64,000 nucleotides of DNA from Diphasiastrum complanatum (taxonomy: Eukaryota > Streptophyta > Lycopodiopsida > Lycopodiales > Lycopodiaceae). The first letter of the stretch is position 1, and each line of letters starts with the position of its first letter. The translations under genes and the position numbers were made by a program. Shown here in pieces: positions 13,232 to 26,622 of the stretch. The notes under the pieces are model-generated. The model was not told the origin of the DNA, did not search any database, and saw nothing but the letters and a program-made list of their open reading frames with translations. Where the stretch lies: the NCBI GenBank assembly GCA_029204225.1, contig CM055100.1, positions 27,050,649-27,114,648 of the forward strand, read 5' to 3'.

Positions 13232-16200
13232 ATGGCCTCGGGCAGCGCGCGTAAGGCAGGAATGCGTCTCTCAAGCCTCCTTTCAGGCTCCCTGGCCTCG
13301 GGAATCAAATCACAGACCGCTGCTGCTTCGCCATGGTCGTCATCCACCGGAGCTGCAGGGTATCAACTGCCATTTCTCATTCCCTAATTTCACCTCAACA
13401 TTCTAATACTCTACCTGTAATGCAAACTTTGTTTTATTTTCGGTATTCGGCATCAAATGATTAGGTTACACGAGCAATGCTTGCCCTGATTATCGTCCAC
13501 AGAGGTGTGGGGTACCAACTGCCATTACTCATTTTATAATTTTCCCTCAACAATCTAGTAAAACTACGCGTCACGCAATTTTTTTTCTTTTTTCGGTATT
13601 CAGCATCGAATGACAGAATTAAAGGATCATTTAATGCTTGCGAGTTTGTCCATTTCCATACAGGTATCTGCATTGCTTTTGTTGGCAATGAGAACCATAT
13701 GACAGATATGAGCCGAATAAACATATTGATTTTATAGTGAACGAAACAAAGTAGAAGATACCTTTGTCCCTTGATTCAGTCTTCCGTAACTATAGAATAG
13801 AAAGACCTAGTTTATGTACTGTAGCTCTATTTGTCCAAATTCGCAGTATCGAGAGAAGAGCACAAGCCTCAGGTGCATTGTACTACTCATTCTGGATACC
13901 ATAAAGCCAAAGGGGAACTTACTAAATAGGACAGTGCTTAAGATCATCAGTAGCAGGTTTTAGTCAAAAAGAGCAATAAAAAAACGATGTGGATTATTCC
14001 CATGCTGTAGTGCTACATGGGACTTACTGACAAAAAGGGTGAGGTTAGTAGAAGATACCTTTGTCCCTTGATTCAGTCTTCCGTAACTATAGAATAGAAA
14101 GACCTAGTTTATGTACTGTAGCTCTATTTGTCCAAATTCGCAGTATCGAGAGAAGAGCACAAGCCTCAGGTGCATTGTACTACTCATTCTGGATACCATA
14201 AAGCCAAAGGGGAACTTACTAAATAGGACAGTGCTTAAGATCATCAGTAGCAGGTTTTAGTCAAAAAGAGCAATAAAAAAACGATGTGGATTATTCCCAT
14301 GCTGTAGTGCTACATGGGGCTTACTGACAAAAAGGGTGAGGTTAGCGACTTGACAGAGAAAATGCTGAACACAACATAAAAAATGCTTTCACTTGTAAGG
14401 AGTTATGTTTAGTCCATAAACCGGTTGTTTTTGAAATTAGTTATTCATAGATTTTTTGGTGACGTAGCCGTTTCCATCATGGAGCTTCATACATAGCAAA
14501 CACTTTCCCACAATAGAGGAGCCTTCATATGTGTATGAAGATTATCGGTGAGCTGACTTATGATGAGGCCAGTTTGCCCAGCAACCATAAAGATTATGTG
14601 CACGAAACCTAGTAATGCAGTGTTTGACTCAGATGCAATAGACTTGTAGATTTTATTGATAGATTGACAATATCTTTTCAAGACTTCAACAAAATGAAGA
14701 GACAAAATTTGCATAGATCTAGAGATTCTTGTAGGAGATATGGTCTTTCGGTTAGTAACTTTGAAGTCGAAGTTGTAACCAACAAGGAAGTGCATCGAAT
14801 ATTTCCTAGTTGTTGTGGAATGTGGTGGATGATAATATAGATAGTGTTGTAGTTTCCAATTTGGAACTATTTGAGGGATGTAGATCACATCCAATATTCT
14901 GTAAGAGAGTTTCAAACTTGGTTATCATGCAAGAGTAGGGAACATCAAACCATAGACGTAAACATTTAGCAAAAGAGGGACAAATGCGATTGTGGATTCA
15001 CATCCTCCAAGAGCATCTAATTGTCACTCATATTAGCATGGAGATAGAGGGAAATTAGATTGACAATAAGTGATTGAGAACTCACATTCTTCAAGAGTAC
15101 TTAGTACTGGGAAAGGTTTACCAATGTGAAAGGACACTTGAGAGACTCAACATAAGCTACGGTAATAGGCCAAACATACCCCTTCACATGTTGGTTGCAA
15201 AGAATGTCAATCAATCATCGAACTCTGGATTGGCCGGTAATTGATGTAGACACTTAGCTCAAATTAAGTTAGGTATGTCGTCATACATGACCTGGCGTGA
15301 CTACAACATGCTATTTCACAAGGCAGGACAAGAATAATTGTTGTGCACCAAGGCGTCAAGTATTCACATGGACCAAGTTGTGACTAGGGTTGTGACACAA
15401 GACCAAGTTGGTGTAGTGATCATTGAGGCATTAGGAATATCTTTTGCAGTCAATTTGATGGACCTTTTGCAAAGCATCTTAAATGCAAACCTGAATCAAT
15501 GTCCATGCCTTAGTAGTAATACTAGAATCCATTATGCCTCGAATACAGTATGATATAAGAATCATTGGGGAATTTGAGCACATAGCAAGAATGCTAGTGT
15601 TAATGTCAATCGATTCCAACCCACGTCGTGATCAGGAGGACGACTTTGACAGTCCACCCACTTGTACATAGATTTACTATTACATTCCACAGAGGTCGAA
15701 TTGCCTATGGGACCACGACAATTTTTGTCCATAAAACTTGCTCGTTGTCTTAAGAAATGTAGTTATTAAAATAGCATACGTGCAAAATTTCTTACAAGTC
15801 ATAAGTCCAATTATACTATGCATAGATCATAAAGCTTCAGAACATTTAGGAAATGAGAAAATTAGCATATTACTAAAAGAAGATGCCCTTGTGAGTCTCT
15901 CACAATCCTTGCAACCCTTTGAATCGAGGAGATAATGAAATTCAATCTAGGTTTGTTTGTGCATGAAAAGCAAGGCATAGTATTTGAAAGAGAAAGAAAG
16001 AAAACTTCAATAAAGTCTTTGGTTACCAAAAGGTACGTAGGACTAGATAAACACATTTCAAATATGATAAGATTGTATGGGAGCATAAGATGTCTCCATA
16101 AACAAACTTATCGTCTAACAAATGTGATAGTACATTAAAATGATGGTGTTGTCTAGCAGTGTCTGTAACCTTGTTGAAGATAGCCCCTAGCATCTAGCTG

Positions 16201-16298
16201 TAGTAGATGTAATAAAAAGGCATCTTGACCCTATCAGGACCAGGCTGTGACCATAGAGTGTGTATATAGCTCCGATAAATCTGTTGTCTGATATAAGC

Positions 16299-16388
<90 letters not shown>

Positions 16389-19300
16389 TCTTATGTTGGA
16401 GGTTGGAGTATGCTATTTCAATCATTTGGGATGGGACCCTTTGTGTGGCAATAGACTCGTAGGTGGCTGGAAATCATTCTATAGAATGGAAAATGCTTGC
16501 AAGAAACTAGAACTTTGGAGATGGGAGAAAAGGAGAATGTTATATGATACATTGGTGGCTCCAATTTTGTTATATGGATGCAAAATAGTGGGGGCAGCAT
16601 TGCTTGCACCAAGTGAGCTGAAATCAAAAGAGTACAAAAATATTTCTTATGCTCTTATCTAGGTGTCAAGCTCATCACCCCCTGTCCTATCTTGTTGGCT
16701 GAAACGAATGTCCTTCCGTTGGAAGGTTTGGGGTTTATTAACTATTTCATCTACTTCCATTGTAGAAATTAGCTGAAGAGAGCAGTCAATACAATCCTAT
16801 GAGCAAGTCTTTAAACACCAAACCTATATGTTTTAAGATCATTGAATGTTGACCAACATGGGGTTTACAATCTTTGATTCAAAGATATGTATATGGCTTT
16901 GCCCTAGGTGTTCTTTAAGATCAGTTGTAGCCTTAATCGCTTAGTAAGTGCAAGTATGACGCATAGACTTTTGTACCATGCTTTGTATCTAACATATTTT
17001 ACCTTCTGTTTTTCCGTTGCAGAGAGCTGGGTCCATTTGGCTCACGTTTTGCATCATCCCAGGCTGGTGAGGTTTCTGTGGTAAAACTAACTGTAATAAA
17101 TTACCAAGTAGTTAATCAAAAGATCTCGTTGAACACTGTACTGGATGTCTGATTTATGCTTTATGTATATGCAACTCTTAATATGAGGACACTCACGTAA
17201 CAAGCACGTAACAGGTAGTGCTTGGGTTCCAACATTCGTAGTCATCCTTGGTTAATTTTTTGCAGATGTAACAAAACAATAGATGCAGATATCATTGTAT
17301 CATTGTTACCAAAGATGAATTGAGATTCAGACATTCTGAATTTTTTTTTTGAGGTTCAAACTGCGCAACCTGAAAAGCACAAGAGGAAAATCCAAAGTTC
17401 AGGGTTTTCGACCTTGATTTATTGAAAGTTACCCTTAGAATAATGATGCAGTACATAATGCATCATAATTTTTACAAAAGCTTCTACTTGGAAGACCTAA
17501 GTCTAGGTTCTGACCCTCTGAGAGACCAAGATTCTGGAGTTAAACTGTAAACATCAAACAACTAACATGCTATAGGTAACACTCTGCATATTACATTATA
17601 AGTTTTAGTGGGACCCTTGAATCTTCACAATCCAAACTGCATATCAGTAGTTGATAGAAGCTTGTGAATTTGATCTAGTAATTGCCATAAGCTTGTAAAT
17701 ATGTAGGACTTTATATCTTGATTCTTCTTGCAATCCCTTCCATGTCTATGTATCTCTCGCATTGGAACAGTTCCTTATGGCTAAATTGTATTGAATGCTT
17801 TTTCATATGAGTATATCTGGAATTATATTCTATCTATGTTATCTCATCTTAAATCAATGTGGGATCGGAAATTTTATGCTATTTGGTGCGAAGATAATTA
17901 TTTGCTCAAAGTACTAAGATAGATCATAGCGCCTTCACTACTGTTCCTTTGGTCCAGATGAATCATTACATTTTGCAAATTGAAAGCATGTTTGAGTAGT
18001 TCTGGTGAAAGTTGCAAGGAGGCAGCAGTCAGATGCCGAAGTTAAACATGCCAAATGACAAATCTTATCCTGCTATTGAGAACTCATGTTTGTTCAAAAA
18101 GCTTGGATTTCATGTCTAAAATAAGCATTTTTGGATGGCTCAGTCAGAAACAGGATGAAGAGTGTGAAGAGCATCCAGAAGATCACAAAAGCCATGAAGA
18201 TGGTTGCTGCTTCAAAGCTACGAGGAGTTGTTTCGAAAACTGAGAAGTCGAGGGGCCTTTGGCAACCCTTTATAGCTCTGCTTGGAGATCATCCTGGTGA
18301 TCTTTTATACTTGAAATATTTCTTATGCTTGAAGGCTCATTTTATTTGTAATTTATATTTTAGATGTGCTACAAACAAAACGTTCATAGATGTGACAGTT
18401 TTCTTCTTATTGGTAAATGGTGTATAGCATCCGAGTCTTTGAGTGAGAGAGTCAAAGGTTAATGAATGTTTTTTTTTAACTAGCTAGAGCTAGTAAGTCT
18501 TTTAAGCTAGAAAATTACAAGGCATTGTATAAGATTAGCTAGAGATGAATAGACATATTACCACTTCTTCTGGACTTACTGTTCTTATTTTGTGTGTCGT
18601 AAAAGGTAATGCATGGATTCATAGTTTTGTTGCTACGGTTCTTATATCAAGATGAGCATGTAGGCTAATTGAGTGTCCACCTCAAAAAGTAGTAAAAGCT
18701 CAGGGTTTTGACCTATTTGGGTATGTATTTGGGAGTGTGATTGTTTGTTCATGCATGTGTCCTGGGATTTGGACCCCTTATGAATATAGCAAAAACTCAT
18801 TTGTATTTATGTATGGTAGCGTTGATGGTCCAAGACTTTGTGGGTGCCTTCATAAGGTTAAAGGTTCCACTTCTTGTATTCTTATATCTGGATGTTATCT
18901 TAGACATATTAGAGGTACAATCTACATGCATTCATTCTAGTGCATGCATGCACATACATGCACATACATATATAATCTTAGATTTGACATGCCATGCCAT
19001 AGGTTGTTGATCAATTCTTCATATGGATCCTGCAACTGCCAAATTCTCTGGAAGAGTACACATGCATGGAAATTCTCAGTGTGAATTGTCACAAATTTTT
19101 TTTTGAAAAGCTTTTTCATGATTTTCAAATGGTGTTGTAGGGGTTGATGCAAAAAAGGTTTCCATTTTGACTGTTTCAACGGATAGAGGACTGTGTGGTG
19201 GCATCAACTCTACTGCGGTTAAGTACAGTAAAGCGCTCCTCAAGTTGTCATCAGGTATCTTTAAATTGCTGAAAAGTTGTGGTCATTGAAAGTTTCCATT

Positions 19301-22300
19301 TGAATGTTAGTTCTTTGTTGAATAATTTTATCATATTGCCTTTGTTCCTTTATTATGAGTTTGGGGCTTTATTGAGCTAAATTGGGCCTGCTGCCTTACA
19401 ACCATTATAACAAATATAGTGTGGTTGTTCAAGCCTTCCATTTAACTATTCTATGAATCTAGTCCTATTCTAACTTAGCACCATGGCTATATTGAACAAG
19501 ACTTGTTGTTGAGCAACAATATACTCATTCGTCTACTTCTCTAGTCTCTTGTCGACTCGAATTTGTTATCCAATACCTTCGGCTTCTTGTTGTTGTCCTG
19601 CGCTATTGCCTCATCCAATTCCTGTGGTAAAAAGTAGCTGAAGGTTACTCTTGGTGCATCCATAAGAACAAGATTAGTAAGTGCTGTTTTTGTAAGTGTG
19701 TTCCAATCAATATGGAATGAAGGTCCAATAATGTTTGGGCATTTTCTCGAATCATCTATAGCTTTTGGCTATTTCATGCATATATCATTGTGATTGGAAT
19801 CATATTGAAGTAATCAGAGTAGAATAGTTCCATCCAGAAGCTACAGCCGGCAACAAATTGAGGCTTACGATGCATGTAAGATTAATTAGTGACTTTTTAT
19901 AGTGAGCAAGCTCTTTTTGTTGCTTATTGTTCTCGACCTATGTGTGCTCTCACACATGTATGTGGTGCTTCCTTTTGAATTGTTGATGCAGGTCCAGATA
20001 AGGAAGTCTCCTATATCATTGTTGGTGACAAAGCCAGAGCTATACTACAGCGTGACTCTAAACAGTCCATTGCTTTGACGGTCACAGAAACCCAAAAAAT
20101 ATCTATTAGTTTTACTCAGGTTAGTTTACTTAATGAGGTTGCAGTTCCTTCGATCTAGAGTTTTCAGTTGGCTCTTCAACAGTTTTCATCTTAGTGGGCT
20201 ATTACTTGTGCGTGCATCATTGATAGAGGGACTTCTCCTATTCCTTCCAAACTCTTTGTTCTTCCTTTGCTACAAACGTGGTGGTTTTATGGTATATATG
20301 TACATTACAAAAGAAACCCCACACCTACACATACAACAGGCTTAGCAGCATTGAGCTGGCATGCACATACGATCATGTGCGAGTCTATTCAACGACCAGG
20401 TGTGGGTGGTGATGGCTACTTGGCTTGCAACCTTTGAAAAATTTGAATGCTCTGTGCTATGGGCTGGGACGGTGAACTCCTCCTCCAGCCAGCAGAGGCA
20501 GCAGCCAACTGCAATGGCTTGCCGATGGTTACCTCCAATGAAAACAGGAACCTCATTGTGTATGCATAGTTCTGTGTCACATAATGTTTCAAAGCTGTTA
20601 GTAGAAGTTTCCTCCTTTTTGGACTTTTCTAAGGTTAAGTTCGACTTTTGGACAAATTGCTGTTTCATTCTTATGCAAGGGTCCCTGGAACACCTAGCTT
20701 TGTGGTCGTGCTATTGCCCTTAATTTGTATTGTCGCTCATGCAGGCGTCAATGATTGTGGATGAGATTGTGAAGGACTTGGACTTTGATGTAGTGAGGGT
20801 AATGTATAATAAGTTCAACTCAGTCGTCCAGTTTCTGCCGACTGTTACAACTATTTTATCCCCTGAGGTGAGTGTACTACAACAAAATACAGATTGTATG
20901 CACCATGTTATGTTGCAAGAAAAAAGCGTTGCATTCTATGAACCAAATGCTCTGCAAGAATCATCTGAACAGAATCACACTTCATTTCTGATGTGGACTT
21001 TATTTATCATATATTTCTACCCCAAGTGAACAATGGCACATTTCTTGTAAGGAATCATGAGACTGATGATGAATTGCACAAATGCAGACTTTGATTCGTG
21101 AATCAGAAAGTGGAAAACTTGGTGATTTAGATGCATATGAAGTTGAGGGTGCTGAAATGAAGTCAGAGGTTCTGCAAAACCTGAGCGAGTTTCAGTTTGC
21201 CTCGGTATGTATTCTTGATCACTGATTATAAAATCTCTGCTGGAACTCTCTGTGGGAAGTTTGCTGCTTTGTAGCATTAAGTGAAAGGGAGGAAGATGTT
21301 ATTGGGCAAGGTGGGCATTGTAGCTAGTACTATCTGAATTATTTGGTGTGTTTTGAGTAATCGTGCTTTTGAAGCTTAGTCGGCTTTCTTCAGATGCAAG
21401 AGGATAATACTGTTATGCTTAAGTTCTGTCACTGATCCAGACTGTTGCACTTCTCGACTCTTTTCCTTTTAGATTTCTTGTGTTTTTCCAATAGTTCTAA
21501 GGTTTAGGTAGATATTAATGCATTCCTTCTATCTATAGTCGACTGTATTTTTTTGCCTCAGGTTGTATCTTCAAGTTAGTATCTGGTTTTCACTTGAGAT
21601 TCAAAGCTTCTTATTAAGTCGGATCTGGTTAGCTGTTACTATCATGACAGATGGCTGTAGCAAAACTTTTTTGTTGAGAAACTTTCCAAATTTATTTATC
21701 ACTATCCAATTATTTTATTTGATAAATTTGGGGGACACTACATTTTTAATGCTCAATTTATATAATGTATAGGTATCTTTTATAGTTTAGAGAGAGAGAG
21801 AGAGAGAAAGAAAGAAAGAAAGAAAGCTTTATTAACTCTTTTCCATGCCAAAAGGCGTATAAGACGAAAAGGAGTACAATCACAGGAAATGGAACTCGGA
21901 CGGAACAATGCCGTCAACAGAAAACTAAACTAAAACGTTATTCGCTATGTAAAAACGCTCATCTACCACGCAGGAGAGCAAATAAATGGCCGTAGCTCAA
22001 ACATCTCTCACGTAGCAGAGGGAGAAGAATCTGAAATTTTAGGTTCTGCAATTTTAACCAAGCTCGGGCGTCTGTCTTGAAAGAGCGCCCGGAAACCGTT
22101 GGCCTTAGCATCTGTGATAAAATTATAGTCATCTGAAGCCGTGTTACTATAAAACAATGCCTCTCTCTCTGATGATGAGGGTGATGGTGGTGGTGGTGAT
22201 GCCCTGCCTCTGTCTCTGCCTGTTACGTCCACGTCTTGCATATAGGATTCAACATAATCCTAGACTTGGATACACGGTACTCCAATACTCGAGATTATTG

Positions 22301-25300
22301 GTTATGCCTCGTTATTCCGAACTAGGCCAGAAATGTAACTTTCTGAGGATCCAATCACACATATTATGATGTGTGATGGATTAGGATGACTATTGGCATG
22401 GTGTAGAGTATCAATAGTAATAAACTGCATGGATGGCAATACTATAGGCTTGCATGGGTCCATGCACAGATAAGGCAAGGCCTATATACACAAGGGGAAA
22501 CTCGCCCTACTCCCATTCTAGTCATGTCATTTCATTGCCAAGTCCCTCTCTCTACACTTGCATCCTATCCTCTCTACACCTGCATCCTATCCTTTGGCAC
22601 GGGGGTGATGCTACTGGAGATTGAGCGGGAGCATCTGCATGGTTGGGTGGTTTGGCTCCACTGTTATTCCTTTGTGTGCCTTGTAAGCAGGATCTTGGAG
22701 GTGCTTCTCCTTACAATGGTATTAGAGCAAGGCTTACGAAGATCGAAGGGACTATTTGGTGGAGATCAATCTGTTTCCTCCTCTTGGAGGTGAACAAGCT
22801 TCCAAGTGGGTGCTCTCTCAGTATTTCCACTTGCATGGTGTTAAGATCCATTAGATATTGGCTTTCTCCATAGCAATATGGGTGATTGTCGATTTTAGCA
22901 AGTTTATGACGGTTTTGCGTACATTTCTCATAAATTGTTGAAGATGTGATTTCCAGCAACTGTACCTTCAATTAGGGTTTCATTAATTGCAGAATTAATG
23001 ATTGCATGCTAGAGATTTGCAAGATTTACGGTTCTAGGCTATGTTTTAGTCAAAAATTGCTTGTTTTTAAGGGTTTTTGGTTAGAAAAGGGTAGTAAGAG
23101 CTATAAGTTGGCAAAATTGAAGGATGTTACAGGTCGTTTTGAGTTGATAATGATCTTTAAGTGGTTGCATGAGGTTTTTATGTGTTAGAACATGGTGAAA
23201 AATCCGGAAAGTAGTCAAAAACCTTGTTTTTTGCAGGTTTTCCTAATTTTTGATGCATACAGTTCTTGTTAGAAACTTTGCATGCATGTTTTCCAACATC
23301 ATTTGAAGTTGTTGTATCAGTAGCAGTACAAAGAACGAACTGCTGTATGTGCACGAGATAAGAATCTAAATGTGGTGTTATACTAGTAAAATTGAGATCT
23401 GCATCTGGACATTTGAGATTTCTAAATCATTGGCACGATTAAGTTAATTGATTAGACGAGCAGTGTGAAGAGAACTCACTAAAAATTTGTTTGTTTTGTT
23501 TTATATTGCTTGGAAGACGCATGATTTGTGAGTGATCAAGGTTCATCAATAAAAATTATGCGCATTGGTTTACAATATTCCTCAGTCGAGGAATGGACTT
23601 TGTTCATTAGTGTTTGTACCCCAGAGAGCTCAATTGGATAGCAAATCTTAATGATTCCAAGAATGACAACTAAATTATATTCAGTAGAACTTTGGGTGTC
23701 TGGATACAGTTCTAGATGGTAATCTCAAGTTTTTTGTAGTTGAAGATGGTTATCAATATCATTTTGGTATGCTTTCTATGTTTAATTACTTATTGCATGT
23801 AGAACTTGGATATCTTGCAATTATGTTAAGAGTCAAGACTCTGGTTTGGAGAACATTCTTAAAATCCAGTATTTTCCTAGTGAAAAAGATTTTAGAATGA
23901 TCCTATATTTCCTGAGCTATGTTTGGACATATACTCCAGTAACCTTCAATGATTAAGTATGGTTTTGGATTCTAGTGAATTATGATTGACAAATCATAAG
24001 GATCTAAATATTTGTGATTGACGAACCATAAATAAATACTTAATTATTAACAGAGGATTGCAAGGAAATATGACGATTCTTATGAATAGTGAGTAATTCT
24101 CAATTTATTAAATGAGTCAAGAATTTAGATCAGTATGTTGAAAATCTAAATCTCTTTACTCTAGTAATTTGAGAAGGTTTGTATCTCACACGCATTCTCA
24201 TAAAGTAAATTGTTTTTACTTGTGGAGATGTTGCTTAATTTAGAGGATGGTATTCTGGCATAGATTATAGTCTGTAAGTGCTTGTGTACGGATTTTAGAC
24301 TAGATCTCCGGTTGTTATAAGGGGACAGACAAATCTATTGAGATGGGATGATTGTTGTTTCCTTGCTTGAGATGCTAGAAACAAGAGCATTTAACTCTAG
24401 AGAGCATCTAGGATACTCAGATTTAAGTTTACATCATTTTTTAGTTGAATGAACTGTTATACCTTAGAATTTTGGATTCTAAGAGCATTTGTACCAAGAA
24501 GCATTTATGAATTGTCTACAAGAGATTGTGGATAGTTTCAGATTGTAATTGTTAGCTCTTTAACTTTGATCTCATGATCTAGGTAATACTTCACCCAGTG
24601 TTTCATGTAAAGTATTTTACATGAAGGTGATGTTACTAGCTATAGAGAGTGAAGCCCGAGAAGATGTGCATGTTTGATGTGGATGCAATTAAAAAGAAAA
24701 TTCTTTATGAATGTCATGACTCACCTTGTGTGGGGCATTTATGCATAGATCATACTTTAGATTTAGTACAAAGGGATTTTTATTTGCCAAAACTTAAACC
24801 CTTTGTAGAATCTTATGTGGTCAAGTGTGGCCTATGCCAGTTGAATAAGGCCGAGCGTCTTAAGGTTGGTGGATTTTTGCATACATTGAATATCCCTGGT
24901 AAGAAATGGGATAGTACATCCATGGATTTTGTGGTTGGGTTACCGCGGATGAATAAACAAAATGATGCAATTTGGGTAGTTGTTGACCGTCTTACCAAAT
25001 TGGCTATTCCAGTAAAGACCACTACGAAGGCTTCTGATTTGGCTCAAATATTTGTTGAACGTTGTTTAGACTTTATGGATTATCGAGTGACATTGTGAGC
25101 AATCGTGATTCGAAGTTCACCGGTCACTTTGGTTTGGCCGTATTTGCTAAACTAAAGACAACATTGAGATTCAATTCTTCTGATCATCCCGAGACGGACG
25201 GTCAGATGGAAAGAACTAATCATGCCCCTATCAACAATTGGCATTGTGTCAATGTGACCTATCAGCTACAGGCATTGCAATTGCTCAAAGCCTTGCAAAA

Positions 25301-26559
25301 CACACACAAAACATGCAAAGGTTCAGTACATTGGATCGATAAATAGAGCTCATTTCACAAATTACCGCTAAAACAAATTATTGCCAAAAATAACACAAAA
25401 AAAGTGAGCGTGACATTCAAAACGTGACCTACGTGCCACAAATACCAAAAGAGACATTCCTAACATTCTTGTAGGAATTAAGAAACATAGTGTAGCATCT
25501 TGTAGCACATCCATCAAATAAATATAGGCTAGTTCACAAATTACGACAAAAAACGACATGGAAAAGCGAGCATAACGTTCAAAACCTGACATACGTGCCG
25601 TAAGGGCAAAAATTGACACTACTGGCAATCTTCTAGGCATTAAGAAACATAACCTAACATCTTACGACACGACAATTGAAATCCTATAGCTCACTTCATA
25701 AATTAGGGCAAAAAACATCACAAAAAGTGAGCACCACATTCATAACTTAGCATATGGGCCAGCTTTGGAGAGACACCACGACATTCTATCGCAATTTTGA
25801 TGCGTGCCAGAGGCAAGGACGGCCAGTACCAACGATGGATTATCCACTAGTAACTTTACAACCGATAGAGCCATTTCAAAGATGGAGTATAGATTTTATT
25901 GGAAAAATTAACCCACAATCTACGAACGTTGACAAATATATTGTCGTGGCAACCGATTATGCTACGAAGTGGGCGGAAGCAAGCCACCAACAAAACCCTG
26001 AAGGTTATACTAGCAAAGTAGGTATTAGCAAAGGGGGGATCGTGGCATGATTTTTTGCAACAGGTATTGTGGGCTTATCGGGACAACATACAAGGTTTCT
26101 ACCTGTTACACGCCATTCCAATTAGTTTATGGAGCAGATGCTATTATTGCGTATACACTATCTATAATACAGCAAGATTCTTCACCCACCATTGAATGTG
26201 AGTTTCGGTAATCTGGTTGTACTTGATACAACTGGATAGGGTGATGACTTAGATTTGAACAAGATCTAGTTTGATGAGTTGGCAATTAAACGGATCCTTG
26301 AGCAACAAAAATTGTTAATCAAAAGAACAACCTGCTATAGTAGTGACAATTCTTTAAAAATCAATTAAAGTTTTAGTGTCAACAAAACAGATATTGCCAT
26401 CCCCATATATTAAGCATCTCCCTGTATCCTTTGCATCTGCAGGGCCTTTTTCCTTTCCACCACTTGGACAACTTTGCCTTTCTTGGCCATGCAGGTCTGG
26501 AGTATAGATATGGTCTTCCGGCTTCAAACGCCTGTCATCATTGGTCCTTTGCCTCAACC

Positions 26560-26622
<63 letters not shown>

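Noticed and set aside
22717-22733. tRNA-Met-like words at this and other sites (27882, 37159, 47694, 48778)
   Set aside because: Each is only the short primer-binding complement next to an LTR end; no cloverleaf is present.
25347-25755. CRISPR-like array
   Set aside because: Repeats are long, diverged and without uniform spacers, and the genome is eukaryotic.
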